Below are positions 53,624-63,660 of a stretch of DNA of 64,000 nucleotides, piece by piece (position 1 is the stretch's first letter; each line of letters starts with the position of its first letter). The position numbers and the translations under genes are program-made. Origin of the DNA: Brachycybe producta. Lineage: Eukaryota; Arthropoda; Diplopoda; Playtdesmida; Andrognathidae. The notes under the pieces are model-generated. The model made no database searches. It was given only the letters and a program-made list of their open reading frames with translations, and had not been told where the DNA came from. The stretch lies in NCBI GenBank assembly GCA_036925085.1, contig JAUPFP010000032.1, forward strand, positions 62,001-126,000. The letters are read 5' to 3'.

Positions 53624-54331
53624 AGGAATAAAGGAAACTGGCATTTGAAGGAGCAATTCTAAGGAAAGGCCATGGAATTAGAAATGCCTGGTATAAAGCT
53701 TTATTCACTTGCAGAAATTGTAACAGAAGTCAAACGAGATAATGTCAACCCCAATGTTATCAAAGAAAAAAAACAAAGTTGCACTATGTCACAGAAATGT
53801 ATTGCTCGAATGTGTGTAGAGCAAGAAAGGGTATCACTTGATGCAGCCAATCGTGTATATGTTGTTGGCAGTCCATTCTGGGACAATGTTGTGGCTGTCA
53901 ACATGAAAGATAAACAACAAAGTAACATAAAAGTTTATGCTTTCATGTACTGGCTGTAAAAGCATACACTGGTTCAGAACTTGGTTCCAACACCAATAAA
54001 TATCACCTGTCAGAACTCATAAAAATGAGGCCCAAGTCTGGAAGGAAGAAGCCAAGACCAAGTGATTTTGACTATACTGTGTATGAAGCAAATGATTCCG
54101 TGCTTGCACAGGCAATAAGGAAACATTCCATGCCAATATTTGGAACTTCGTTTGAAGAATCTGTGGATCATAAAAAATGAAAGATAGCTTCATCTACTTC
54201 CTCTACAGCATCCCTTGACATCGATGACATGGGGTTGTCTCCTACTTCGGTGCATGAATGCCCAAGCACATCAGAAATAAGTGAGCTACCTAGCAGAGTA
54301 CATATTTGTAGTACTTTTGACAATCTCGCTC
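53624..54331 (+). pseudogene. MULE-like transposase pseudogene, 3' part
   Basis: Coding resumes after the LTR insert with a helical segment (KGNWHLKEQF, then a TAA) and a frame to 53959. A frame change near 53940 follows, at the point where HVLAVKAYTGS is read, the tail of what looks like a SWIM-type zinc finger whose Cys pair is lost. A low-complexity C-terminal tail (RPKSGRKKPRPSD, later acid/serine-rich) continues to about 54331 with one TGA at 54178. A SWIM finger after the catalytic core is usual in MULE transposases. The right end is cut by the A/T tail of the LINE on the opposite strand. Confidence 0.5.
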
Positions 54332-54504
54332 CAGTTCAATTCAATTAAATTCAATTAAATACACCTGCAATCAGCTCGAAAGCCATGTGGCAGGGAGGAA
54401 TTGCTCCCAATCACAACTGATTGTCATTATTTAAAAATAAGACATCATCATGAAATTGAAATCGTCCTAACAAACAACTATTCACAGGAAGAGAATTCCA
54501 TAGT

Positions 54505-57360
54505 CTAATAAGTAATAACATTAGGAAGAAAAGACCAAAAATATGCATCAGTCCTAGCCATTAATTCTTTGAAAGTTTTTGAATGCGCAAATCTACCTTT
54601 ACGAGGATTTCTAGTTAGTAAACCATTAAGCAGGGTAATGTTATCACAAGACAGCAAATGTCCCAGAAGAGCGAGGCTTTGCTCATTTCTTCGGCCTGCT
54701 AATGATTCCCATTCTAGTTTTTGGAGCATAGATGATACGCTGTCAGTATACGCATACTGTCCCTTTACAAATTTTGCAGCCCTATGCTGCACCATTTCTA
54801 TTTCTTGTTTTAGATTATTTCTAAATGGGTTCCAAATTGGGGAACAATATTCTAAGATAGGTCTAACTAGGGTAAAGTAACAGGCCTTCTTTACATTTTC
54901 TTTACAATGTTTAAGGGTGCGTTGGACAAACCGCAGCCTTTGATTAGCTTTGGCAACTGCTTTGGTTATATGATCTTTCCAAAGCATGTCCTTGGACAAG
55001 GTTAAGCCAAGATATTTGACGGTATCAACATGGGTTAGCTGAACATCTCCCATTGTGTAATCTGCCATGAACGATTCTCGCTTTCGGGAAACTCGCATAA
55101 CATTGCATTTACCCCTATTCAGTTGTAAATGCCACTCAGAGCACCACTCTTCAACACTGTCTAGATCTCTTTGGAGGACTTCACTATCCTCATTATCCCT
55201 AATCCTCCTGTAAACAACAGCATCATCTGCAAACAAACATATCGTACTGTTGCATCTGTCTGCCAGATCGTTTATGAACAGAAGGAAAAGCAGTGGTCCA
55301 AGAATGCTACCCTGAGGTACACCAGATGTTACTTTAGCCCAGTCTGACACAGCACCATCAATTTGGACTCGCTGTTGTCTATTTGATAAGAATGATGATG
55401 TCCATCAAATTACTTGTTTATTTAAGTTAAAAGTCATCATTCTTTTAATTAGTAGTGAATGCTTCACTGTATCAAATGCTTTTGCAAAATCTAAAAATAC
55501 CAAGTCAAATTCGCCTTTATTATCTAAGCCAGATTGTATGTCTTGGATGAATAGTGCTAGCTGGGTATCACATGATCTGCCTTTTCGAAAACCATGCTGG
55601 TTTTCATGAATTAATTTATGGTTTTTTAAATGCTTGATTGTATTAGAATAAATTATATGCTCGAGAGTTTTACAAACAATGGAGGTCAGAGAAATGGGTC
55701 TATAGTTCTTTGGACAATTTTTATCTCCTGTTTTAAGAATTGGGCAGATATTTGCTTGCCTCCATGCCATAGGCAGTATACCACTATCAAGAAAATCTTG
55801 GAAAAGTTTACTTAAAAAAGGGCTAACTTCTGTGGCCAGCTCCTTTAGCAATTTTGGCGAGATTTCATCTGGACCAGCTGATTTATTAACATCTAGATTA
55901 CAAAGTAAATTTTGTAATCCAGTGGAGTTTATGATTATATCAGGCATGACATGAGATAAGGTGCCAAGTTGTGGTTCCTCATTGCCATCATTAGCATGAA
56001 AGACACTTTGGAAATAATCATTAAGTGTGCTTGCAATAACCTGTTTGTCAGTACAGACATCACCAAGTGGTGTTATAATTGAAGTTTTATTATTTTGAAT
56101 TTTGGTGAGATTTTTTACATATTTCCAGAACAACTTGGGATTTTTATGGAGTGATGCCCCTAAGACATTATTAGTAAAGTTTAAGTGTTCTTTTTTAAGC
56201 AACCTTTTCACAAGACATCACTGGGAATTAAACTGCAATTTAACAGTATCATTCATTTTAATCTTCATTTTAGATCTAAATTTGCGTTGTTTACGAAGAG
56301 CGCGGCGTATCTCAGTGGTGTACCAAATTGGTTCCAAGCTTGATTTTACATTTTTGAATGGGATGAATTTATTTATGCCATTAGAAATGACACTGACAAA
56401 CAATGACCACTGTTGGTTTACATCTTTTGATAGTCCACTTTTATTTTTATTTTTCAGTCCATTTGTTACAAAGAGCTTAAAATTAGCCCAATCAGCTTTA
56501 TTGTACTGTAGGACTTTTCGGGGAGCTAATTGGAGTTTTTCTAATTGGGTGGCAAATTCTAAGTAAATCATTTTGTGATCGCTTATGCCATCAGCAATTT
56601 CAATTGATTTGGCATTTTCTGGGGTGTTCGTAAAAACTAAAACTAGAATATTAGCTGTTGTATTGGTGCAGCATGTAGGGGTTTGCACAAGTTGATCCAG
56701 AGAATATGTGCATACACTATTAAGCAGTATATCTGTTAATTTATTACTAGAGCACTGAGAGTCAACAGTATAATTTTTCCAATTTATTTCTGGAAGGTTA
56801 AAATCCACACCAATGAGAACTGATGCATGTTTGTTGGTAGAAAATAAGGAATCTAAACATTTTCTAAATTGGAGTAATTCCTCCTCGTCACTTGAAGGTG
56901 GGCGACAGAATGAAAATAGAAAATTTTTTCTCCCATTATGAAGTGAAATGCTACAACACACTGCCTCACAATCACCTTCATAAGCAGGTTTTTTTTATGT
57001 AAGGTTTTTATTGATAGCAAGAAATACACCTCCACCTTTGATTAAGTTCCGATCTTTTCGGAATATGTTAAATTGTTGGGGGGAAACCTCCGTGGATGAA
57101 ACATCTTCAGTTAGCCATGATTCACTACCAAAGATAATGTCAGGATTATAGCTTTCTATAGCTTCTCTAAATTGAATTACTTTATTTTTTATACTTCTGC
57201 AATTGATTATTAACATTTTTAAAGATTTATTTATAAGCTTGTTTTCCTTTTTGGTCAGAGGAACTGTCTTAGAAGAAATTTTTTTGTTAGAAAGTTGGGT
57301 TTCTTTTTGAATAACTATTTTAGGTACAGTAACTAGATTTGATTTCTTCCTAGAATCAGA
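54505..57360 (-). pseudogene. CR1-like LINE ORF2 (endonuclease-reverse transcriptase)
   Basis: A single reading frame of about 950 codons with only three internal stops: TAA at 56995-56997, TGA at 56218-56220 and TGA at 55405-55407. No frameshift is needed. The first ~100 residues of the endonuclease show INCRSIKNK, DIIFGSESWL and RKDRN...GGGVFLA. VDFNLPEINW and the SDH box come after the first stop. RT block A reads FLDFAKAFDTV (near 55450) and block C FADDAVVY (near 55230), preceded by SGVPQGSILGP; YRPISLTS and QHGFRKGRSC lie between. It ends NVITY then stop at 54505. Both TGA codons could come from CGA by deamination. The product would nick target DNA and prime reverse transcription, but this copy is dead. 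Confidence 0.85.
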
Positions 57361-57371
57361 TCATTTAGAGA

Positions 57372-58098
57372 TTAGAAGTTTCCCTGGACTTGACTACAAA
57401 CAGATTTCCAGAGAACAGAGCTCAATACATCCTTACCGGCTGCAGTCAAGTGAAGGCCATCACGCAGATAATACTTATCAGGTGCTTTAAGAAGTTCCCG
57501 AGAAGCATCCGCAAATGAATAACCAGCACTACGACAGGGAAAAAATAACTCTTATGAAATCTGCTGAACTGCAGGGTTTGGATAAAAAAAAACCCTAGCA
57601 TCACGCTCAAACCGTGGCAGGACAGTAGAATTCACAATCCTTGCACAAGGTCTGATGCATTTTACCTCTCTAGAAAAGTGTTTAAGTCTCTCAGCTATCC
57701 CCTTTGATCTTGAGATTATTAGTGCCGGCATGCACAACTACAACAGGGTTAAGGCTAGCTTTGTTCAGCACTGCCTTAACTCGAGTAGTTAAATGCTCAA
57801 CACGTGTGCCTGGATAGCACCACGTAGTTGACTTCCCAGTTTTGCCAACCCTAACACCTCAAATGATACTGTCACCAATGAGGTGCACATTGATAGGCTT
57901 ACCAGTTTGCAGGCTAGAATTAGTGGATGTTGAGGCAGGAATATCCTCAGACAGCACATCAAATCGGTTACCACCCATGGTAGCAGAACTACCATTAGCT
58001 ATGACACTGGCAAAGCTTTTTCTCTGTGGCCGAGATCCTTTGCCTTTGACCACCATCCATCCGTCTCCTGTCTGGGCTGGCTGATTCTTAACTACAGT
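57372..58098 (-). pseudogene. CR1-like LINE ORF1 with SGNH esterase-like domain
   Basis: Reading downstream on the minus strand from about 58098: a basic N-terminal segment (KGKGSRPQRKSFASV), then LIGDSII with GDS as SGNH block I, a TGA in place of the next codon (57859-57861), then VVVVHAGTNN (block III, GTN). A one-base frame change follows near 57725, a segment from 57737 to a TAA at 57552, and DGLHLTAAGKDVL (block V, with D..H) ending at TAA 57372. These blocks match the esterase domain known in CR1 ORF1 proteins, which are RNA-binding chaperone-like partners of ORF2. The N-terminal zinc or PHD part is missing or too decayed to see. Confidence 0.7.
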
Positions 58099-58100
58099 TG

Positions 58101-59189
58101 ATCACAGATATGAAACACTCCAACCAACAGCATGTATTTCAAACTTTATCATCAAAGATTGCATACAAGCTTCGATAGTGTTGCATAATCTAAAAGAGAG
58201 AGTCATGAGAATCAGGCAGAATAACATTCAAGGAATGAGGTTGAAGTATTTTGTATTAACAATGAGTGAAATTCGGGACTCTCATGCACTAAACAGGAAT
58301 TTAATTGTAGTTCTTTTGCCTCTGACTGAAAATGGTGCTCATTAGACATTAGGACTGATAAATTTTGAACTAAAGTCATTGGTAATCCTTGACTCTGCAC
58401 ATATGCTAAGTAGTTCCCAGCAAATTCAACAGTTTATCAGACTAAAACAAATTGTCAAAATGTGTTATGCATGTGCAAAGTTGAAAGTTTCACTCCATGA
58501 ATGGACATGCACACTTAGCACATGTTTTGTGTAATGAACTTTGTATCTATTTTACAGCATAAAAAGCCATTTCAGCTGGAAAGCAAAAATTGCAGATGGC
58601 AGATGCAACACATTTTCATTAATTGTCCAGATGATGAAGCACAAGCACAGCATTAGCAGAGTTATAAAAATTTAAAAATAGCAATGGACAAAGAATTTCA
58701 TGATGATGCATTCCAAATAGCTTTAAAACCAACCAGCAAATTAACAGCTACCTAACCAGCTACAGCTACCTACAACAAAAACTGGTCTAGATGCCATATA
58801 CAATCCTGTATTGGTTCTAGTGCAGTGCCACAAGTACTTTGTGTTTACTGTAGGAATTAGTTCCACTCAACATTTGGGGATGAACACTTTATAAAAAAAC
58901 ATACTGTACTTGTACAGCATACAGAAAATGCAACCTGAAATAAATTTAATGGACAAAAGTATTAAAATGCTCTTGGTACCCAGAACATTCTTAACACCAT
59001 TTCTTGCCTAATAATATGCAGACAGCTATGTGCCATAATTGCAGGCTACGAAACTTAAGTGTTATATGTTGATACTTTTGTGAATGCCATTAAATACATA
59101 TAATGTTATGTTCATTTATCTTGTAACAGCCTGTCTGAGTGGAATTAAACCCCAGAACAAGTCTTATGGTTGCTAGGTAATAGTCAAGA
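58101..59189. other. Unannotated sequence upstream of LINE
   Basis: I see nothing coding. A 62-codon minus-strand frame at 58212-58400 has no recognisable motif. It may include decayed 5' sequence of the LINE. Confidence 0.4.
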
Positions 59190-59750
59190 TAGAGGTTGGA
59201 CAGCCTATTGGTGGACTTTGAACTTCTTTGTTAAGCATCCCCTGTTGATAACTTCATTGTTGCATGTTGCTGGCATTTGTGCATGGTGCTCTGCATTTTG
59301 TCGTTTCAGCAGGAATTTGAGTTTGGATGGTCTATGAGTGAACTTTGGACTTCTTTGCTAGGCATCCTTGTTAATAACTTCATTGTTGTGCATTGCTGGC
59401 ATTTGTGCATGGTGCTCTGTATTTTTTCATGTTTCAGTAGGAATTTGAGTTTGGATGGTCTATGGGTGGACTTTGGACTTCTTTGCTAGGCATCCCTGTT
59501 AATAACTTCATTGTTGTGCATTGCTGCATTTGTGCATGGTGCTCTGCATTTTTTCATATTTCAGCAGGAATTTGAGTTTGGATGGTCTATGGGTGGACTT
59601 TGGACTTCTTTGCTAGGCATCCCTGTTAATTACTTCATTGTTGTGCATTGCTGGCATTTGTGCATGGTGCTCTGCATTTTTGGACCTTTCAGCAGGAATT
59701 TGAGGTTGGACAGCCCATTGGTAAACTTTGATCTTCTTTGTTAGGTTTCT
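59190..59750. repeat. ~128-bp minisatellite, ~4.4 copies
   Basis: AATTTGAG lies at 59314, 59442, 59569 and 59698, steps of 128, 127 and 129 bp. Each unit reads about GGTCTATGGGTGGACTTTGG ... GCATTTGTGCATGGTGCTCTGC ... TTTCAGCAGG. The first and last copies share GGTTGGACAGCC, a variant not in the middle. The two plus-strand frames of about 70-77 codons are repeat by-products. Confidence 0.95.
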
Positions 59751-60676
59751 TTGTTAGACTTTGTAATGCCCATGTGTGTAATGTTACAAACTTTGCCATC
59801 TGCTGTATTAACACCAATGTGCAGCTATTTACAATCTTCATGTTTTGTTTGATTTGTGCTTTTAGAGTTTTCAAAATTATAATGACCATTAAAAGTTTTT
59901 TTAATGAACACTGCCATAATTGCTGTTTAATGCCTTAAGAACCATATCTTTTTCATTTTTGTGTACTGCATTTCATTGATTCACTACAATGGGATTTCTT
60001 TTCCCTTGGAATTCCTGTGTTTTTTTATTTTCCCACCCTGTAAATAGACTACCCGGCCTTAATTTAGCCTACCCGCCCTATTAAAATGTGTTTTTTTATT
60101 ACCGCGCTCTCTAAAAAAGACTTCAAATTACTCTCCTTCTTTAAACTGTGTTGCATGCAACACTATTGTTTGTTTACCCTTCCTATCCGCCTTACCCGCC
60201 TTTTAGTAGTACCCAAGCTGATGCAATTTTTTTGCTAATGAATAGTTTAAAATGAAAAAATAGTGCTCACATATCTGTTTGTTTACGTTCCCTATAATAT
60301 TATAGAATTATTAGAAATTTTAAAACTATGAATATATACATTTTGTAAATCAATAAAGAATTACTTATGGTTATAATATAAGAATTAACGGAAATTATTT
60401 GCTCAAGCAAATGCAGGTTTGTAGATTTTTGTGTTACTGCGCGCTGACTAACCACTGCAGTTTAATAATTATCACTACCACCATTTTGTGTCTAACTTTG
60501 CGAACACAAATTTCATATGCATTGACACAACATGGCGGCTACTGGGTAGTTTTGCAAGTGTTTAAAAAGACAACTGTGAGAGTCGTTATAATATTGTTCA
60601 ATTTTATTATTGATATCATTTGACGCATACAAAAAAAGTTGTGAAATATCTTTAAGACAGTTTTCTTTCTAAAATA
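59751..60676. other. Unannotated sequence with possible promoter
   Basis: Mostly A+T-rich. It has three short CTACCCG(G/C)CC or TTACCCGCC motifs at about 60050-60200 and an AACATGGCGGC (YY1-like) motif at 60531-60541. No gene is identified. Confidence 0.4.
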
Positions 60677-60826
60677 ATGGATTTAAATTCAGTTTATAAA
60701 CAAATATTGAAGTCATTTAATGCGAAATTCGTCGTTTGTGATCGTTTTAAAGATGTTAAAGAGTTGTACGTTATTGGAATAACGTTGGAACCATTATTTT
60801 CAATGGGTTTGTATTTCAGTCCATAA
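60677..60826 (+). CDS. Short ORF, possible first exon (weak)
   Basis: A 49-codon ATG frame begins MDLNSVYKQILKSF and ends TAA. It starts ~140 bp after the AACATGGCGGC motif, where a YY1-type promoter would put a transcription start, so it could be a first coding exon of an unseen gene. There is no homology that I recognise, and chance is a fair alternative. Confidence 0.2.
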   Translation: MDLNSVYKQILKSFNAKFVVCDRFKDVKELYVIGITLEPLFSMGLYFSP

Positions 60827-61255
60827 GGATCCTCCTTGATGTAGAGGTTAATTTCTGGCTCGAATTGGTCAAATAATTGTTATGAAATTAGTTGAAATTG
60901 TACTATCTGACTGTTATTCATTGCTATTTTATAATATTGTTGCATAAAATATTTGAAATTCGCTCATAAGAAAGCGAAAGGGCAGGAAATTCTTGGGTGG
61001 GGTCTCCCCAGATGGGGATTTAAAAAGGGGCCCTGAGGGCCCCTAACTGACCTTTTGCAAGTAAGGGCCAAATGACACTCGTGACTAGGCTGTGGAAACT
61101 GTTTAACACGAGGTGAAAATGACCGGAATATTATTTCGCGTTAAACGAACTTCGGGTGAAGGGATGGGTAATTCTTGGGTACGACCCCCCCCCCCAAATG
61201 GGGATTTAAAAAGGGGCCCTGTCGGACCATTTTTAGATGGTGGACATCGTTTAAC

Positions 61256-61962
61256 CTTAGACTATTACTCTACTGGACTGGCAACTCCCTATCTTCTACA
61301 TGTTAAAGCGTTAAATGCATGTTCATAGGCAAAATAAATAAGGCAAAAGTGACGCCAGCTCCGCCTGGTGGCATTATTTTAAAAGAAAATCGTTGGCTAG
61401 ATTGTTTGTTTTTTTTGCAAAGGGGAAAACATTGGGGGTGAATCATATACTGTATGGTAAGTTATTTTAGTTTTGTCACGTTTTACTGGATTTTCCAATT
61501 TTAATTCTATTCTAGGAATCCAGTAAAATGCGGATAAAAAAGTAAAATGAATTCCATATTTGATATTCTGCTGTGAATCTCGTACATGATTTTTTTTAAT
61601 GTCGGCCCAGTTGTCGTTTCGTCTTCTAAGCAAAAAATTGTTGGAAAACGTTGTTGTTACGGTGTTTGTGACTCGCATTTTCCTGATAATAGACCACAAC
61701 CAAAACAGGTAACACTTTACAGACACTTTTTGGCAGAACACAGCTGTAGTTCTTCATCGGCCATACTTTTTATAATAATATATATAAAAAATCCACCCTA
61801 TATAACTACAAAATGAACTCGTCCAAAGTTTGACTTTTGATATTCATGTTCATATACCATAGTCCTGCTAGAGGCGCCACTTCAAAAACGACGTCACGAC
61901 GATTCAAAACTATCCAACACAAAATTTCGGGAGTTGCCAGTCTATTAGAGTAATAGTCTAAG
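61256..61962. mobile_element. 707-bp TIR transposon with THAP-like frame
   Basis: Terminal inverted repeats of 34 bp match at 32 positions: CTTAGACTATTACTCTA... at 61256-61289 and its inverse ending TAGAGTAATAGTCTAAG at 61929-61962. The element is non-autonomous (too short for a transposase). An internal hairpin (TTTTACTGGATT/AATCCAGTAAAA, 61481-61528) is present. A TTAA within the duplicated target would suit Kolobok; a 7-8-bp duplication with a THAP domain would suit P elements. I cannot decide. Confidence 0.8.
61586..61816 (+). pseudogene. THAP-type zinc-finger remnant
   Basis: A 76-codon ATG frame inside the TIR element. Residues ~18-40 include GKRCCYGVCDSHF, which fits the start of a THAP domain (C-x2-4-C pattern, CCYG.C.S), but the downstream C and H ligands are not visible. 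THAP domains are the DNA-binding parts of P-element and Kolobok transposases. After PQPKQ a GTAACA follows, which could be an intron donor, so the rest of the domain may have been in a later exon now lost. Probably a decayed first exon of the parent transposase. Confidence 0.45.
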
Positions 61963-62514
61963 GTTTAACAAAGAAATGGAACGATTTGGAAATGGTTTAT
62001 TTCGTGTTAAACGAATTTAGCGTGAAAGGGGTGAGGCCCCAGGTGGGGATTTTAAAAAGATCCCTAATGGACCTTACCAAGTATGGGTCGCGTGTCACTC
62101 GTGAATACACAGTGAAGACCGTTTAACACGAAAGAAAAGAAAAGAACCGGAATATCTTTTCGCGTTAAACGAATTTTGTGTGAAGGTACAGGTAATTTTT
62201 GAGCGTGGCTCAGGTGGGGATTTTAAAAGGAACCCCTGACTGACATTTGAGTAATTCAAATGACACGAAGGAATCGACTGTGAATACCGTTTAACACGAA
62301 ATAAAAAAAAACTGGAATATTTTTTCGTGTTAAACGAATTCATTTTCAAACTGATATTGATTGCCACGAAAAAAGTTTTAGCATCATATTTTACCATTCT
62401 AGTTTTGAAAACAATTTGAATTTTTTTTTTTTTCGTTATGTTGTTTCTAAAAAAAAACGTTCGCTTGACGTTTTTGTACGGAGCTCTGAAAAGCTCATGC
62501 GAGATTTTTTTAAA

Positions 62515-62703
62515 AATCTCGACATATCGACTTTTAAACTGTTTTATTCGGCCATGTTAATTATGCCATGTTGTGCGCACCATACTCTTAATATTTAAAT
62601 TATTTCTGCTACAAGAGGGTGCTTTAATTTGAGTATGGTGCGCGCAACATGGCATAATTAACATGACCGAATAAAAGAGATTAAAAGTCGACATGTCGAG
62701 ATT
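62515..62703. repeat. Long hairpin 1 (73-bp arms, 43-bp loop)
   Basis: Arms 62515-62587 and 62631-62703 are inverted copies with about five mismatches in 73 positions. Both contain CATGTTAATTATGCCATGTTG or its complement. It looks like a fold-back/MITE element and would make a stable RNA hairpin if transcribed. Confidence 0.9.
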
Positions 62704-62763
62704 AAGAAAAAATTTGCTAAAAGTCCTCTGCTGGTCTCCATATTTTTGCTTCCAAAATCACAG

Positions 62764-62897
62764 GCAATTAGAAAACGGGATGAACAGAAGTTAGCTCCAC
62801 CCTTTTTATGACGGCCGGCAACTTCTAATTGGTTTGTTGTGTGGTTCGTCATAAAAATGGGCGGAGCCAACTTCTGTTCATCCCGTTTTCTAATTGC
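62764..62897. repeat. Long hairpin 2 (50-bp arms, 33-bp loop)
   Basis: Arms 62764-62813 (begin GCAATTAGAAAACGGGATGA) and 62847-62897 pair with about three mismatches and one extra base. The arms are unrelated to those of hairpin 1, and the two structures are only 60 bp apart. Confidence 0.9.
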
Positions 62898-63461
62898 TTG
62901 TCCAAAATCTTGCAAAAACATCCGTGGAGCACAGTATTAGCCACTGCAGTGGCGCCATCCGGTGAGAGAAAAACGTAATAAATATTGAGCCAATTTAAGC
63001 AGGTTTTACTAGTGAAAGTGTCAATGATTTTTGCCGACATTTAGGTTAGTTATCGAGGTTAAGGTCTTCAAGTGATGCCCATTAAAAGTAATTTTTTTAA
63101 AAAAAAAATGTAGATGAAATTAAACATGGTCACGTGGCCAAGGTTGAATCTGGATCACGTGAACAACAACAAGAAGCAGCAGTCATTTGAATAAAAGTAG
63201 ATTGTGATTCAAGTTTGACTGCAAACCAAACCCCACACAATTAAGGTGGTTTTTAAACTGAACTCAGAAACTTGAAATTGTTTTAGAAACTAGAAGGGTA
63301 AAGACCATTTTACACTGAAAATACGTCTTGTTATTAGTAATGTTTTTAACAAGTATTAGCAAATCGGCCTATAAACTGTTATTAACTTTTGTTATCAACT
63401 TTTTTTTTATCGACTTTTTGTTATCGACTTTTGTTGATAACATTTTGCTAGTAACATTATT
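62898..63461. other. Unannotated sequence
   Basis: No gene seen. It contains A9 and T-rich runs, and from about 63380 short TTATCGACTTTTTG-type repeats lead into the 44-bp repeat. Confidence 0.4.
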
Positions 63462-63640
63462 AAGTCTCTGGAAACGTTAATATTTGCTGTTAACATTGTT
63501 CCAAAGTCTCTAGAAATGTTAATAACATTTGCTGTTAACATTGTTAAAAGTCTTTAGAAATGTTAATAACATTTCCTGTTAACATTGTTAAAAGTTTCTA
63601 GAAATGTTAATAACATTTGCGGTTAACATTGTTAAAAGCC
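63462..63640. repeat. 44-bp tandem repeat, ~4 copies, ending in hairpin
   Basis: AAGTCTC/AAGTTTC starts at 63462, 63504, 63548, 63592 and 63636 (steps 42, 44, 44, 44). The unit includes GAAATGTTAATAACATTTGC and GTTAACATTGTTAA. It ends in AAAAGCC-TCTCATC-GGCTTTT (63634-63654), a perfect 7-bp hairpin followed by a T run. Not a CRISPR: there are no variable spacers. Confidence 0.9.
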
Positions 63641-63660
63641 TCTCATCGGCTTTTTTATTT

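Larger units (their letters stand above)
54332..58100 (-). mobile_element. CR1-like LINE, nearly full length, inactive
   Basis: Minus-strand non-LTR retrotransposon with ORF1 (SGNH-type), ORF2 (endonuclease plus reverse transcriptase) and a short 3' region ending in an AATTCAATTAA-type repeat tail (54332-54363). No RNase H domain follows the RT. The ORF1 esterase plus APE/RT layout is characteristic of the CR1 group. The 5' end is unclear: an in-frame TGA near 58100 precedes the readable part of ORF1. Confidence 0.8.
61249..61969. repeat. Target-site duplication GTTTAAC around TIR element
   Basis: GTTTAAC is present at 61249-61255 and 61963-61969, directly bracketing the inverted repeats. 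The motif belongs to the host repeat unit, and the sequence reads on correctly across the insertion. Confidence 0.65.
60963..62345. repeat. ~152-165-bp tandem repeat with internal hairpins, ~4 units
   Basis: CG[CT]GTTAAACGAA occurs at 61137, 62003, 62161 and 62326. Subtracting the 714-bp insertion at 61256 gives steps of 152, 158 and 165 bp. Each unit carries GTGGGGATTTTAAAAAGG and GGGCCCT-like text, then GTTTAACACGAA and its inverse TTCGTGTTAAAC separated by ~25-40 bp, a self-complementary pair. The repeats are decayed but clearly related. The array is broken by the element at 61256-61962. Confidence 0.85.

Noticed and set aside
54569-56566. Plus-strand ORFs opposite the LINE (for example 56102-56566)
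   Set aside because: Shadows of the minus-strand LINE ORF2, which carries the clear endonuclease and RT motifs.
59277-59744. Two ORFs of 70 and 77 codons
   Set aside because: Near-identical products of the 128-bp minisatellite.
63462-63640. CRISPR array
   Set aside because: Units are contiguous 44-mers with no variable spacers and the genome is eukaryotic.
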